This document shows, in pieces, positions 1-8,465 of a DNA stretch of 28,711 bases. How positions within the stretch are numbered: position 1 is the stretch's first letter; each line of letters begins with the position of its first letter. The DNA is from Syntrophaceae bacterium UBA4778 (GTDB lineage Bacteria; Desulfobacterota; Syntrophia; Syntrophales; UBA4778): NCBI GenBank assembly GCA_002403175.1, contig DHHG01000231.1, positions 1 to 28,711 on the forward strand, read 5' to 3'. The notes below the pieces were generated by a model. That model ran no database searches. It was not told where the DNA came from and saw only the letters and a list, made by a program, of their open reading frames with translations. The translations under genes and the position numbers were made by a program.

Positions 1-852
1 CCTTTCTTCCTGGATAACGGAAGACGCAATCCTATTCTTGAAGTTCCCGGTATGGATTTTGGGCGGCTTGTCTGGATAATACAAAGTGACTGGACCTTTT
101 CCTTCATTGCCAATACCGATGAAGGGCGAAACATCATCATTGGTCCCGGTCCGTTTGAGCGCTCGTATGCCCTGAAATTGGATTATACAGGACGAGAAAA
201 TTATGCATCCGCCATTCTCACTTATCGGGAAGACGGACGGGAAACCATCGGTTTTTGGGGCGGCTGGACGTTTTCTGATGCCGTGCTGCTGTATGCCGAA
301 GGAGCTGCCACCCGGCATGACAGCATTCTGTATCCTGAATCCGACCAATCGCCATTGGGCATATCCATGGTGGTCGGGCATTCCGATTTTTCACCGGAGC
401 TTCTTCTTGGCGGTTCTTATACCTTTGCGGGCAATGGGACATTAACCCTGGAGGGTGTTTATTACGCTCCCGGGTATAGTCATTCGGAGGCGGAGCGTTA
501 TTTTGAGCTGAGGCAAAGGGCTGCGACTGCCTTTGGCATGACGGGATCGATAAGCGATCTAGGTTACAAAACCCTGGCTGATACAATCAACCCGGGGCTG
601 CGATTGCTGCGTCGTTACTATGCACTTCTGCAATATACCCAGACAAACATCCTGAACGCTATCGATCTGACCCTTCGCTGGACACAGAATATCGAGGATG
701 GTTCGGGGCAGTTTATTACATACGATACATACGCTATACGTGAGCATCTGGAGCTTTTTGTTTTCGGGCTTTGCAACCTGGGGAGAGGCAATACGGAATT
801 CGGTAGCATTTTGGATTGGCAGGCAATGATCGGGTTAAAATTCACCTTGTAA
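1..852 (+). CDS. Outer-membrane beta-barrel-like protein, 3' part (partial)
   Basis: The frame is open from the first base of the window, so the true start lies upstream; the first internal ATG at 52 is unlikely to be the start. About 283 residues are visible. They show alternating polar and aromatic strands with repeated Gly/Tyr/Trp stretches, such as a GFWGGW segment, and the protein ends in a short hydrophobic strand (KFTL). This pattern resembles the C-terminal strands of an outer-membrane barrel. I do not recognise the family and assign no substrate. It lies 97 bases upstream of a cupredoxin gene on the same strand. A soluble beta-rich protein cannot be excluded. Confidence 0.5.
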   Translation, partial: PFFLDNGRRNPILEVPGMDFGRLVWIIQSDWTFSFIANTDEGRNIIIGPGPFERSYALKLDYTGRENYASAILTYREDGRETIGFWGGWTFSDAVLLYAEGAATRHDSILYPESDQSPLGISMVVGHSDFSPELLLGGSYTFAGNGTLTLEGVYYAPGYSHSEAERYFELRQRAATAFGMTGSISDLGYKTLADTINPGLRLLRRYYALLQYTQTNILNAIDLTLRWTQNIEDGSGQFITYDTYAIREHLELFVFGLCNLGRGNTEFGSILDWQAMIGLKFTL

Positions 853-889
853 TAAGAAACTCCACACTTCCCGAAGTCTGTTTCCCAAA

Positions 890-919
890 TTGACTGAGTT
901 TCAAAGGTGTGTAAAGATT
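890..919 (+). promoter_or_regulatory. Weak candidate promoter upstream of the cupredoxin gene
   Basis: A TTGACT hexamer at 890-895 is followed, 17 bases later, by AAAGAT and then an AT-rich TTATATAT stretch. The -35 is good but the -10 is poor, so this is only a possible sigma-70 promoter for the small secreted-protein genes that follow. Confidence 0.25.
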
Positions 920-949
920 TATATATCCTGGGAGAGAGGAGGATTCTGA

Positions 950-1381
950 ATGGCTTGGTTTCGATGGTTATCCATCATTGCATCGATGCTTTTTGTTCTT
1001 TCTTCTGATCTGTCAGCGGAGGACAAAATAGAATTTTATGCTCCGGTTGGTACCGATGGTGTCCAACGGATCGAACTAGTCGGAGGATCTTATTTTTTCC
1101 ATCCCAATAAAATCGTAGTTAAGGTGAATGTACCGGTGGAGATGCGAATCAAAAAAGAAGCCGGCATGACACCTCATAATTTTGTCCTGAAAGCCCCCGA
1201 AGCGGGACTGGATATCCGGCTGGAACTGACGAAAGATCCCCAGACCGTGCGCTTTATCCCTAAGCAGATCGGCCAGTATACTTTTTATTGTGATAAAAAG
1301 CCCCCTTTAATGAAAAGCCACAAGGATAAGGGGATGATTGGGGACTTTAATCGTGGTCCCCTGATGAATTCGTTCGCATAG
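950..1381 (+). CDS. Secreted cupredoxin-like copper protein
   Basis: A 143-residue protein starting at an ATG behind a strong GAGAGGAGG ribosome site. The N-terminus is a signal peptide (charged start, hydrophobic core at about 7-18, likely cleavage near SAED), so it should act in the periplasm. The rest fits a single plastocyanin/cupredoxin fold. A ligand-like His76 lies in TPHNF, and a C-terminal loop carries Cys114, His124 and Met129, giving the His-Cys-His-Met set of a type 1 copper site. A small electron carrier or copper-binding role is the natural inference. It is short and has no second domain, so it is not itself a multicopper oxidase or oxidase subunit with a membrane anchor. No redox partner is encoded next to it. 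Confidence 0.75.
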   Translation: MAWFRWLSIIASMLFVLSSDLSAEDKIEFYAPVGTDGVQRIELVGGSYFFHPNKIVVKVNVPVEMRIKKEAGMTPHNFVLKAPEAGLDIRLELTKDPQTVRFIPKQIGQYTFYCDKKPPLMKSHKDKGMIGDFNRGPLMNSFA

Positions 1382-1547
1382 CTACTGGATCGTTCCCTAA
1401 CCTACCAATTTCTCCAGAATTATTCCTGCTATTTTCGATCTCCTTCTTGATTTTCTGCTGCTCTTGAAAAAGGTACAGAAAGAAACTACGCCTGTAATAT
1501 GAATCATTTCCACGTATTGCGTTTTGCAAACTGAGAAGGAGAGGCCT

Positions 1548-1931
1548 ATGTTAAACCCTACCAAAGATTTTACCCAGGTATGGCTTTTGACCATAGTTCT
1601 CTGCATTTTCCCATTTGGGCCTGTTCAGATGGCACATTCCGCCGATCCTCCCGAGGGAGGACGTGGTGTCGAAGCACATAGCGGAGGAATGGCCCGAGGG
1701 GGGAAGTACACGGAGAGGGGGGCCAGAGAGGAGAAATCCAGAGGGGTGAAATTCACGAGGGCTAGGTTCAAAGAGGCGAAGTTCAGAGAGGGCAGCGACA
1801 AAAAAGCCAAGCGCATATACCACAAATTCAGAGACCCCAGGCTCAAAAAGGACTGCAAAAGCAGGTCATGTGCAGAAAGGCGGACATGTACACCGTCGAG
1901 GCGAATTCATGGACACACGCCACGGTCATAA
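1548..1931 (+). CDS. Signal-peptide-bearing basic repeat protein; likely 5' half of a frameshifted DUF6515 gene
   Basis: The ATG at 1548 follows a GAGAAGGAGAG ribosome site. The first 35 or so residues form a clear signal peptide (hydrophobic VWLLTIVLCIF core, cleavage near AHSAD). The mature part is Gly/Arg/Lys-rich and built on a 15-nt repeat (about 1696-1845), read here as pentapeptides like GVKFT-RARFK-EAKFR. The frame ends at 1931, inside the start of the next reading frame, which encodes a DUF6515-type domain but has no signal peptide of its own. Taken together the two look like one secreted protein broken by frameshift. An intact short basic secreted protein is the alternative. Confidence 0.5.
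   Translation: MLNPTKDFTQVWLLTIVLCIFPFGPVQMAHSADPPEGGRGVEAHSGGMARGGKYTERGAREEKSRGVKFTRARFKEAKFREGSDKKAKRIYHKFRDPRLKKDCKSRSCAERRTCTPSRRIHGHTPRS
1696..1845 (+). repeat. Degenerate 15-nt tandem repeat tract
   Basis: Units of 15 bases approximating GAGRGGNGAARTTCA run in register from 1696; the clearest copies are 1726-1740, 1741-1755, 1756-1770 and 1771-1785. Weaker units that keep the terminal TCA or GCA continue to about 1845. The tract contains homopolymers prone to slippage: G6 at 1698-1703, G6 at 1717-1722, A6 at 1800-1805 and A5 at 1845-1849. Confidence 0.7.
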
Positions 1932-2472
1932 CCATTTCTATCCGAAACGAGGCATTCACATAAAAACCCTGCCTGGAGCACATTGGAGATTTGTACATCA
2001 TGGTGTGCCGTTCTTCTTTTCAGGAGGTGTTTGGTACCGTTCGGCTGGGTCTCGCTTTATTGTTGTCGCCCCCCCGATCGGTCTGGTCATTCCATTTTTG
2101 CCCTCTTCCTATGTAACCATCTGGATTGGCGGCCGCCCGTATTATTACGCAAATGAGGTCTATTATACGCCCTATGGAGATGACTACATGGTTGTCGAAC
2201 CGCCGCAAGATGTATTTCAATCACCTGAATCTGAGCCTTATACCGATGAGGGCCAGAGCCAGTCAGCAAATAGAATATTTAGTTATCCGCTTGAAGGGCA
2301 GAGTCAGCAGCAGCAAGACAAAGATCGTTACGAATGCCATCGCTGGGCTGTAAATCAGGCAGGCTATGATCCCACCAATCCTTCAGGAGGAATTTCAGAT
2401 TCCCAGAAACGTTCGGATTACCGGAGGGCCATGGAGGCCTGTCTTACCGGCCGAGGATATTCTGTGAAATAG
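1870..2472 (+). CDS. DUF6515-type secreted/surface protein, C-terminal part
   Basis: Open to 2472; the listed ATG is only the first in frame, and the frame is open back to about 1750 without a convincing ribosome site. After a Gly/His-rich lead (RHGHNHFYPKRG) comes a Tyr/Trp-rich region with GGVWYR, VVAPPIGLVIP and GGRPYYYANEVYY, the pattern of DUF6515 proteins. A Gln-rich linker follows, then a C-terminal module (YECHRWAVNQAGYDP ... MEACLTGRGYSVK) with two Cys that could pair. Family members normally carry a signal peptide, which here sits in the upstream frame. Function is unknown; a cell-surface or periplasmic structural role is a guess. The stop is 13 bases before the next gene. Confidence 0.65.
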   Translation: MQKGGHVHRRGEFMDTRHGHNHFYPKRGIHIKTLPGAHWRFVHHGVPFFFSGGVWYRSAGSRFIVVAPPIGLVIPFLPSSYVTIWIGGRPYYYANEVYYTPYGDDYMVVEPPQDVFQSPESEPYTDEGQSQSANRIFSYPLEGQSQQQQDKDRYECHRWAVNQAGYDPTNPSGGISDSQKRSDYRRAMEACLTGRGYSVK

Positions 2473-2485
2473 CAGGAGAAGACTT

Positions 2486-3007
2486 ATGGCAGTAAGAAGA
2501 AGATTGCGTTTAAAGATGCTCACCTATCTTTCTTTCCTGCTCGTATCAGGCATGTATTCGCTCCTTGTGGCGCAACCCCGAGATTCTTCATTACCATTTG
2601 GGACAGATTTGAAATTTCAACAATCATCGGCATGGCATGCGGTTAAAAAGCATAATACCGGGACTGGAATGACAGGAAAAAATGAGTTAAGTCATAGAGC
2701 AGGATGGCAGATAGCTAAAACCCAAAGCTCCAAGGGAGTATCCGGGCGAGATCGGGGACGTTTTGGTCAGGCCCATAAAAGGAAAGTACCGGAGACAACT
2801 CCGACCCCCTGGGGATCCCAGAGCCAAGCTGTTCCTCCTTGGGGCACTCGAGAGCCTCATGGAAAAGAGCAAGAAAGACGAGAATTCCGGAGCGGAGATG
2901 GTGGGGTAAGCCCTCATGAGGAGGGACATGAGAGGCGAGAATTCCGGAAAGGAGACGGCGGCGTCAGTTCTCATGAGGAAGAGCATGAGAGGCGAGAATT
3001 CCGGTAA
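2486..3007 (+). CDS. Secreted low-complexity protein with C-terminal 19-residue repeats
   Basis: A 173-residue protein 13 bases after the DUF6515 frame, with an AGGAGAAG ribosome site, so probably in the same transcript. The N-terminus is a signal peptide (basic MAVRRRLRLK, hydrophobic core, likely cleavage near VAQ). The mature part is polar, low-complexity and predicted mostly disordered. It ends in two full copies and one partial copy of a 19-residue unit beginning ERREFR and containing GDGGVS; the stop codon falls right after the third ERREFR. I do not recognise the family. A start at the internal Met11 would also keep the signal peptide. Confidence 0.55.
   Translation: MAVRRRLRLKMLTYLSFLLVSGMYSLLVAQPRDSSLPFGTDLKFQQSSAWHAVKKHNTGTGMTGKNELSHRAGWQIAKTQSSKGVSGRDRGRFGQAHKRKVPETTPTPWGSQSQAVPPWGTREPHGKEQERREFRSGDGGVSPHEEGHERREFRKGDGGVSSHEEEHERREFR
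2873..3004 (+). repeat. 57-nt tandem repeat inside a secreted protein gene
   Basis: Units at 2873-2929 and 2930-2986 are full copies, and 2987-3004 is an 18-base partial copy encoding ERREFR. The reading frame is kept because 57 is a multiple of three. The DNA of the copies is close to identical around GAATTCCGG, which suggests recent expansion by slippage or unequal exchange. Confidence 0.85.
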
Positions 3008-3179
3008 TGCGATTGCTTCGCTAAAGATGTAAATTATCAGATTCTTGGGGCAGTAACTGAAGCTTTGATCAACGCTTTCTTCGAGATTAAATGGTTGAAA
3101 TAAGACCGGAATACGATTTAAAAAAACCGAAAAGGTATAGAAACCAATCTCAATTTAACGAAAATGCATGGAGCATATG

Positions 3180-3593
3180 ATGTTGGAATCCAAATTCATG
3201 ATATTCAAATTGCCGCAAGAGGGCGATCATGCGACGGAGCGGAGGTTTTTTTCTGAAAAAGGAGAAATGGCACAAATTCTGAACAGAAATCATGAAAGTT
3301 TTCATCACCTCGTTTATTGGGATCTTGATTCTCCGAATTCCGGACAAGAGCGCGGACATCACTTCCATAAACAGAAAGTGGAATTTTTTTACATCATCTC
3401 GGGAGAACTGGATTTGATAATGGAAGATCTGGACACGAACGAAAAGATGTCCGTTCCCGTTGAAGCGGGACAGCGAATATCCATCCAGCCCAATATCGCA
3501 CATGCGTTTCGCTCCAAACGTTATTCGCAGGTTCTGGAATATTCTCCCCATCCGTATGATCCTTCGGATACATATTCTTTCAGGATTGTTTGA
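3180..3593 (+). CDS. Single-domain cupin protein
   Basis: I place the start at the ATG at 3180 because GGAG at 3170-3173 is six bases before it; ATGs at 3168 and 3177 are in frame but poorly spaced. The 137 residues form one cupin barrel. Motif 1 is GHHFHKQKVEFFYIISGEL, with the H-x-H, Glu and Gly of the metal site; motif 2 is QPNIAHAFR with the last metal His. This predicts a metal-binding cupin, close in length to small sugar-isomerase-like or sensor cupins, but the substrate cannot be read. It is followed on the other strand by the yfiR gene, so the two converge across 109 bases with no clear terminator hairpin. Confidence 0.75.
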   Translation: MLESKFMIFKLPQEGDHATERRFFSEKGEMAQILNRNHESFHHLVYWDLDSPNSGQERGHHFHKQKVEFFYIISGELDLIMEDLDTNEKMSVPVEAGQRISIQPNIAHAFRSKRYSQVLEYSPHPYDPSDTYSFRIV

Positions 3594-3702
3594 TTTGGAG
3601 ACGTGTAGTTGTTCTCTGTTAACAGCATTTCAATAGACAAGGGTTGGGAAGGGAATGGATTCAGCCGGGAGGTGCTCTTTTACCCGTTTAGTATCGTTAA
3701 CA

Positions 3703-4278
3703 TTAATTCGTGACGTCGTGAGCCATATTCAAAAGTTGAAAATTCAGGGATAATCCGCTTTGTTTAGCCGCCTTCATATTAATGTCAAAGCGAATCTTAT
3801 CTTCCACGTTGACGAGATTGATAATCCCGCCCGCCCGGTTGAATCCGGGCATATCACTAATGGTCAAGATGCTCCGCTTTTCGGTAGCGGCAATGATTTC
3901 CGCCAGTCTCATTCTCTCTGACATGCAGATATAGAGAATTTGGCAATTTCCGATATTTTTGATATCCGTTGCGTGTTGTATTTTCAGAGCTCTCTTCTTA
4001 ATCATTTTTCCCGCCAGATTATCAAATGTATTTCCAAAGGCATGTTTCCCGAGAACACAGATGACGAAGGGAGTATTTTGACCATTATATGCCCCTGATG
4101 GCCAATCAACAAATAAGGAGAAATTGTAAACGAAAGCTGCTTTGACTTTGTACTCCTGCGTGACATAGGGCTCACCGGCGGCAGAGATTGCAGGCCTGGA
4201 CAGTACCAGGATTATAATCAGAAAATAAATCCTGAGGAATCGAAGATGATTTTTTTCTTGTAGTATTTCAATCTTCAT
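3703..4278 (-). CDS. yfiR: YfiR-family (DUF4154) periplasmic regulator
   Basis: A 191-residue protein with an N-terminal signal or anchor segment (about residues 13-33) and a DUF4154/YfiR domain: EYKVKAAFVYNFSLFVDWP near 42-60, CVLGKHAFG near 74, ILTISDMPGFNRAGGIINL near 137-155, and the C-terminal FDINMKAAKQSGL motif. In Pseudomonas, YfiR is a periplasmic repressor of the CHASE8 diguanylate cyclase YfiN. Cys74 and Cys112 may match one of its disulfides. It is the last gene of the operon, 45 bases after the TonB receptor gene. The likely partner here is the periplasmic domain of the hybrid kinase at 8456-11248. That pairing is inference from context. Confidence 0.85.
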   Translation of the reverse strand: MKIEILQEKNHLRFLRIYFLIIILVLSRPAISAAGEPYVTQEYKVKAAFVYNFSLFVDWPSGAYNGQNTPFVICVLGKHAFGNTFDNLAGKMIKKRALKIQHATDIKNIGNCQILYICMSERMRLAEIIAATEKRSILTISDMPGFNRAGGIINLVNVEDKIRFDINMKAAKQSGLSLNFQLLNMAHDVTN

Positions 4279-4323
4279 AAATCATTGATTCTGGGGCTCA
4301 TTATCCGTTCTTCGTTTCCCGTA

Positions 4324-6336
4324 TTAAAATTCAAAAACCAGTTTTGCTGAGATACGCCGGCCATCCTGGGCTATTGTATCTTGGAGATGCTCACCGGCCG
4401 CAGGATCGGCATATTTTTTATCCAGAATATTGAATATGGTAACGGACATTTCCGTTCCTTTGAATATGTTTTGACTAAAGAGGGTTGCATTGGCCATGGC
4501 AAATCCGCTTTCGCTCGCTCCTGATTTTGTTTTGCGGGAACTCGTGTATTGTAGTTCCATACCTGCGAAAAGTTTTCTTGTGAGGAGAGGAGCAATCAGG
4601 TTCAGTTTAATGAGATGATGTGGAGAGTTTGTAAGTACCTCACCGGTGGCCTTATCCATAACATCGCTATATGTGTAACTTAATTTTCCCTGGAATCCGC
4701 TGGACCATTTTCCTTCTATTTCCGCCTCCATCCCTTTTCCCTCTACTTCATCCGTGTTCATGAATACCAGAAGCCCATTGGCGGGGTCGGTTTTTTGGCT
4801 GATCAGGTTATCGATCTGATAATAGAAACCGCCGAGAGAGGAGCGCCAATGCTCTCCCAGATATTGTTCATATACGATCTCATAGGTTTTGATCTTTTCA
4901 GGTTGGAGATTCGGATTTGACTTGGCTGTGTTTCCATCCGAGTAATACAATTCATATGCATTCGGAGCCCGAAAAGCACTTCCGTAGAGCAACTTAAAAA
5001 TAGTTTTCTCCACAGGTTTATAGATCAAGCCCAAACGCGGATTGGTCGAACCTCCGAAGGTACTGTAATGATCATGGCGGACCCCTATGTTGAATATAAG
5101 ATTAGAGAGAAAGTAGTATTCGTCCTGAAAATAGAATGCATAACTGTCCGAAGTCCTATTATCATCCAGCTTACTTGAGTAAGGCGATTCATCATAATTT
5201 TTCTGCTGTTGTCGGAAGTTGTAACGCTCCTCCGCACCGAACGTGACCAAATGATCGTCTCCGAAACGTCCCACATACATCAGCTCCAGCCCTGCCCAGC
5301 GGCCATTCGCAGAATCCTTGTTGATTACCGGGGGATCGCCGGGGTTAGCGCCACTGTATACATAATCGCCTCGGTATTCGTAATCGTCATAGAAGGCTCT
5401 GATCGTCAGATCGGATTTTCTATTAATACTAACCAGATACTTGAGATCGATAAACCCGTGTGAATCGATCGTGTTGTTTCGATCATCATTGAAAATAACG
5501 CCGAACGAGCCGGTTGGGATCTCTTTCTTCCTGGATGCATACGCACCAGTGAGAGTGATATCTTTGAATGAGAACTTGGAAAAAAAGCTGTAGTTCTTGT
5601 CGCCGTCGCCGTGGTCGGCAATTCCATTGTTGGTTGCCGGTGAGTCATATTCTCCGTAATAGAGCCCTTTTGCGCCGCTGCTTTGGAAGCCTGATCCCGA
5701 GATTAGCATCTCCAGTCCATTTCTGTATTTCGTTCCGTAACTCAGGCGTCCGCTATAGGTATCCTGAGATCCTGCCGAACCGGCAATTTCTGTTCCTTTC
5801 ATATCTTTTCCTTGCCGGGAAATAATATTAATCACTGCTAAAAAAGCGCTGGTGCCATAAAGAGAGGAGCTGGGCCCCCGGATAATTTCGACCCTTTCAA
5901 TCAGGTCGATGTCGAGGGGGAATTCCGTTCCGATTGTGGCGGTATCATAAATGTTATCATTCAGTCGATGACCGTCGAGCAACAGCAGAATGCGGCTGTT
6001 AAGATCACCGGGACGATTAAACCCTCTGACGCCGAGATAGTTGTAGTTGCGATCGTAAGTAACATAAAAACCGCGAACGCTTCGAAGGATATCGGCGAGC
6101 GTTCTGTATCCGTATTTCTTTATTTCGTCTGCCGTCACGATGCTGACCGCGGAAGGAGCATCCGTAATCTTCTGCTCGAATTTGCAGGCGCCGTTGACGG
6201 TGGGAATTTCAATGTCCATCAATTGTTCGACGCTGATATCCGTGATTCCCGCAACTTCATCTTTGTTGGCTGCTTGTGCAGTTACAGAGAAAGACAAAAT
6301 TGAAAAGAAGATCATTAAAATATTAAAAAAAATCAT
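4324..6336 (-). CDS. TonB-dependent outer-membrane receptor
   Basis: A 670-residue protein with a signal peptide (about 1-22, ending TAQA), a plug domain at about 56-172 (DAPSAVSIVTADEI, LADILRSVRGFYV, GVRGFNRPGD, LLLDGHRLND, IERVEIIRGPSSSLYG) and a 22-strand-type barrel ending in a terminal Phe (KLVFEF). The ISVEQLMDIEIPTV stretch ahead of the plug resembles that of receptors with a short N-terminus and no signalling domain. The substrate cannot be assigned; FepA/BtuB/CirA-like importers share this plan. Its ATG overlaps the stop of the response regulator gene as ATGA, so the two are translationally coupled. Placement between a c-di-GMP protein and YfiR suggests a role in sensing or a target of control. 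Confidence 0.9.
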   Translation of the reverse strand: MIFFNILMIFFSILSFSVTAQAANKDEVAGITDISVEQLMDIEIPTVNGACKFEQKITDAPSAVSIVTADEIKKYGYRTLADILRSVRGFYVTYDRNYNYLGVRGFNRPGDLNSRILLLLDGHRLNDNIYDTATIGTEFPLDIDLIERVEIIRGPSSSLYGTSAFLAVINIISRQGKDMKGTEIAGSAGSQDTYSGRLSYGTKYRNGLEMLISGSGFQSSGAKGLYYGEYDSPATNNGIADHGDGDKNYSFFSKFSFKDITLTGAYASRKKEIPTGSFGVIFNDDRNNTIDSHGFIDLKYLVSINRKSDLTIRAFYDDYEYRGDYVYSGANPGDPPVINKDSANGRWAGLELMYVGRFGDDHLVTFGAEERYNFRQQQKNYDESPYSSKLDDNRTSDSYAFYFQDEYYFLSNLIFNIGVRHDHYSTFGGSTNPRLGLIYKPVEKTIFKLLYGSAFRAPNAYELYYSDGNTAKSNPNLQPEKIKTYEIVYEQYLGEHWRSSLGGFYYQIDNLISQKTDPANGLLVFMNTDEVEGKGMEAEIEGKWSSGFQGKLSYTYSDVMDKATGEVLTNSPHHLIKLNLIAPLLTRKLFAGMELQYTSSRKTKSGASESGFAMANATLFSQNIFKGTEMSVTIFNILDKKYADPAAGEHLQDTIAQDGRRISAKLVFEF

Positions 6337-8465
6337 TTACTCTCACTACCTTTGGGTATAATGCCTGTCGTGAGCAGACTGAAAAATGCATCATCCGGAA
6401 CAGGACGGCTGAAAAGATAGCCCTGCAGCAGATCTACTCCCTCATCGGCAAGCAGACGGGCCTGGTCAATCGTCTCCACTCCCTCGGCAATAACCGTCAC
6501 ATTCAGACTATGGCCTATGGCTATGATGGCCCGGACAATGGCCAGGTCCTCTCCATCATCCGGTAGATTGCTGACGAAAGAGCGATCAATTTTCAATGAG
6601 TGAACGGGCAAACGCTTCAGATAACTCAATGAGGAATATCCTGTTCCGAAATCGTCTATGGAAAAGCGAATCCCAAGAGCTCTGATCTCTTCCATAATTC
6701 CCAGCGAGATATCCAGATCCTGCATCAATGCGCTTTCGGTAATCTCCAGGTCCAGCCATATTCCCTCCATACCCGTTTTAGAGAGGGCTTGCCGGACATG
6801 GTTGAGCAGTACGTTCCTGCGGAAATGGACCGCAGACAGATTGATAGCCAGCATGATCGCCTTGTGCCCGGCATTCTGCCAGGCCTTGCCCTGGGCACAG
6901 GCGGCAGACAGGACCCATTCGCCGATTGGGATGATCAGGCCGGTTTCCTCGGCCAGCGGAATAAATTCGCCGGGGGGAATCATTCCTTTTTCTGGATGGC
7001 GCCAACGCAATAAGGCCTCAGCCCCCATGATTTCGAAAGAGTCGGCTTTCACCAGAGGCTGATAAAATAATTCCAGCTGATTATGCTCCAGAGCCCGCCT
7101 AAGAGCGCTTTCCAAAAGTATGTGCTGATGCGCATGTGCATTCATTGAATGCGAATAGAATTTATAAGTGCTTGGTCCCGACTTCCGGGCGGACCACAAG
7201 GCGGACTGGGCATTCTTGATCAAATCATCGACATTGTTTCCATCTTCAGGGAAAACAGCAATTCCTGCACAGGCCGTCATTGTGATTTCATTGTCTTCCA
7301 GTTGGCATGGCTTATTCAGGTCGGAAAGCACGCGTTGTGCTATACGTCCTGCAGATTCTGCACTGATAAGATCTGTTGCCGTTACCGCAAATTCATCTCC
7401 TGCCCACCGCACGACTCCAATTTCTTCTGAATTGAGTCTTGCGGTATAATCACTGCCTCGAACATTTTTCCTGATTCGCTCCCCGATCTGCTTCAGCAGC
7501 AAGTCGCCCATTGTATGGCCGAAAGTCTCGTTAATGCGGCGAAAGCGGTTCAGATTGAACATTAGCACAGCCAAGCTCCGCACGTGGCGACGTGCCGATT
7601 GTATCTCCTTGTCCAGGTTTTCCTGAAAGAGATTGCGATTAGGCAATCCGGTCAGCTCGTCGTAATAGGCCAGAAACTGGACCCTGGTTTCCGCCAGTTT
7701 TCGCTCGGTAATATCCTGAATGATTGCCATATAGTGAGGGTTGGAGGCGCTGCCTTCATCATCACTGATCCCTCGAATATTCACCCATTTTATCCGGGAG
7801 TCTGGCATCCTAAGGCGAAATTCAATTTCACAGGATTTCCCCGCCCGCAATGATTTTCGGTAGATCTGATCGAATCGACTTCGGTCACCCGGATGGACGA
7901 TCTCCAAAAAGGCTTTATAAGGATACCCTTCCTTTTTCGGATGCATTTCCAGAATACGAAAAACCTCGTCCGACCACTGGAGTTCGTTGCGTAAGGGGTT
8001 GTAATCCCAGCTTCCCATTTTGGCAATGCGCTGGGCATTGGCCAGCCCCGTCCTGCTTTGAGCGAGAGCGTGCATTGCATCATTCGCCCGTAACATGTAA
8101 CGAATTCGGTGGGTAAGCAGTGACCACGTTATCGGCTTTGTAATGAAATCTGTAGCTCCGGCTTCATAGGCCTTAAGTATAGATACATCATCATCAAGCC
8201 CCGTCATGATCAGGACTGGAACCTGCTTGCCTCCGGGCATTCCCCGCAATTGCCGGCATACTTCAAACCCGTCGATTCCGGGCATGATCACATCAAGCAA
8301 AACGAGATCGTAGGATTTTTCAGTAAAGGACTTGATAGCCGATTCTCCATTTTCGGCTTCGATTATGGAATAGCCTTCTGCTGAAAGACATTGACAGGTC
8401 AGCAGTAAATTGACGGGATCATCATCAACAACCAAAATATGGGCCTGTCGCTGGTTCAGCGGCAT
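6333..8465 (-). CDS. Response regulator with PAS, degenerate GGDEF and intact EAL (c-di-GMP phosphodiesterase)
   Basis: A 710-residue cytoplasmic protein. REC lies at about 8-125, with acidic VVDDD, phospho-acceptor Asp58 ([10 protein letters not shown]) and Lys110. A PAS/PAC domain spans about 135-260. The GGDEF domain (about 265-430) is degenerate: the signature is AGDEF at 355-359, and the usual metal Asp of the FDLDRF motif is Asn (FNLNRF). The EAL domain (about 450-695) keeps EAL at 483-485, Asn542, Glu574, Asp604-Asp605, Lys625 and Glu661. It is therefore most likely a phosphodiesterase that hydrolyses c-di-GMP, with the GGDEF part perhaps binding GTP allosterically. The start overlaps the kinase gene by 10 bases, so the REC is probably phosphorylated by that kinase. 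Confidence 0.9.
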   Translation of the reverse strand: MPLNQRQAHILVVDDDPVNLLLTCQCLSAEGYSIIEAENGESAIKSFTEKSYDLVLLDVIMPGIDGFEVCRQLRGMPGGKQVPVLIMTGLDDDVSILKAYEAGATDFITKPITWSLLTHRIRYMLRANDAMHALAQSRTGLANAQRIAKMGSWDYNPLRNELQWSDEVFRILEMHPKKEGYPYKAFLEIVHPGDRSRFDQIYRKSLRAGKSCEIEFRLRMPDSRIKWVNIRGISDDEGSASNPHYMAIIQDITERKLAETRVQFLAYYDELTGLPNRNLFQENLDKEIQSARRHVRSLAVLMFNLNRFRRINETFGHTMGDLLLKQIGERIRKNVRGSDYTARLNSEEIGVVRWAGDEFAVTATDLISAESAGRIAQRVLSDLNKPCQLEDNEITMTACAGIAVFPEDGNNVDDLIKNAQSALWSARKSGPSTYKFYSHSMNAHAHQHILLESALRRALEHNQLELFYQPLVKADSFEIMGAEALLRWRHPEKGMIPPGEFIPLAEETGLIIPIGEWVLSAACAQGKAWQNAGHKAIMLAINLSAVHFRRNVLLNHVRQALSKTGMEGIWLDLEITESALMQDLDISLGIMEEIRALGIRFSIDDFGTGYSSLSYLKRLPVHSLKIDRSFVSNLPDDGEDLAIVRAIIAIGHSLNVTVIAEGVETIDQARLLADEGVDLLQGYLFSRPVPDDAFFSLLTTGIIPKGSESK

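Noticed and set aside
1800..1806. A-AAA-AAG slippery heptamer suggesting programmed -1 frameshifting into the DUF6515 frame
   Set aside because: A -1 slip here enters the third frame, not the DUF6515 frame, which needs +1 or -2. No stimulatory structure is evident, so simple indel is preferred.
3150..3551. 133-codon open frame on the minus strand
   Set aside because: It is antisense to the cupin gene, whose metal-binding motifs show the plus strand is coding.
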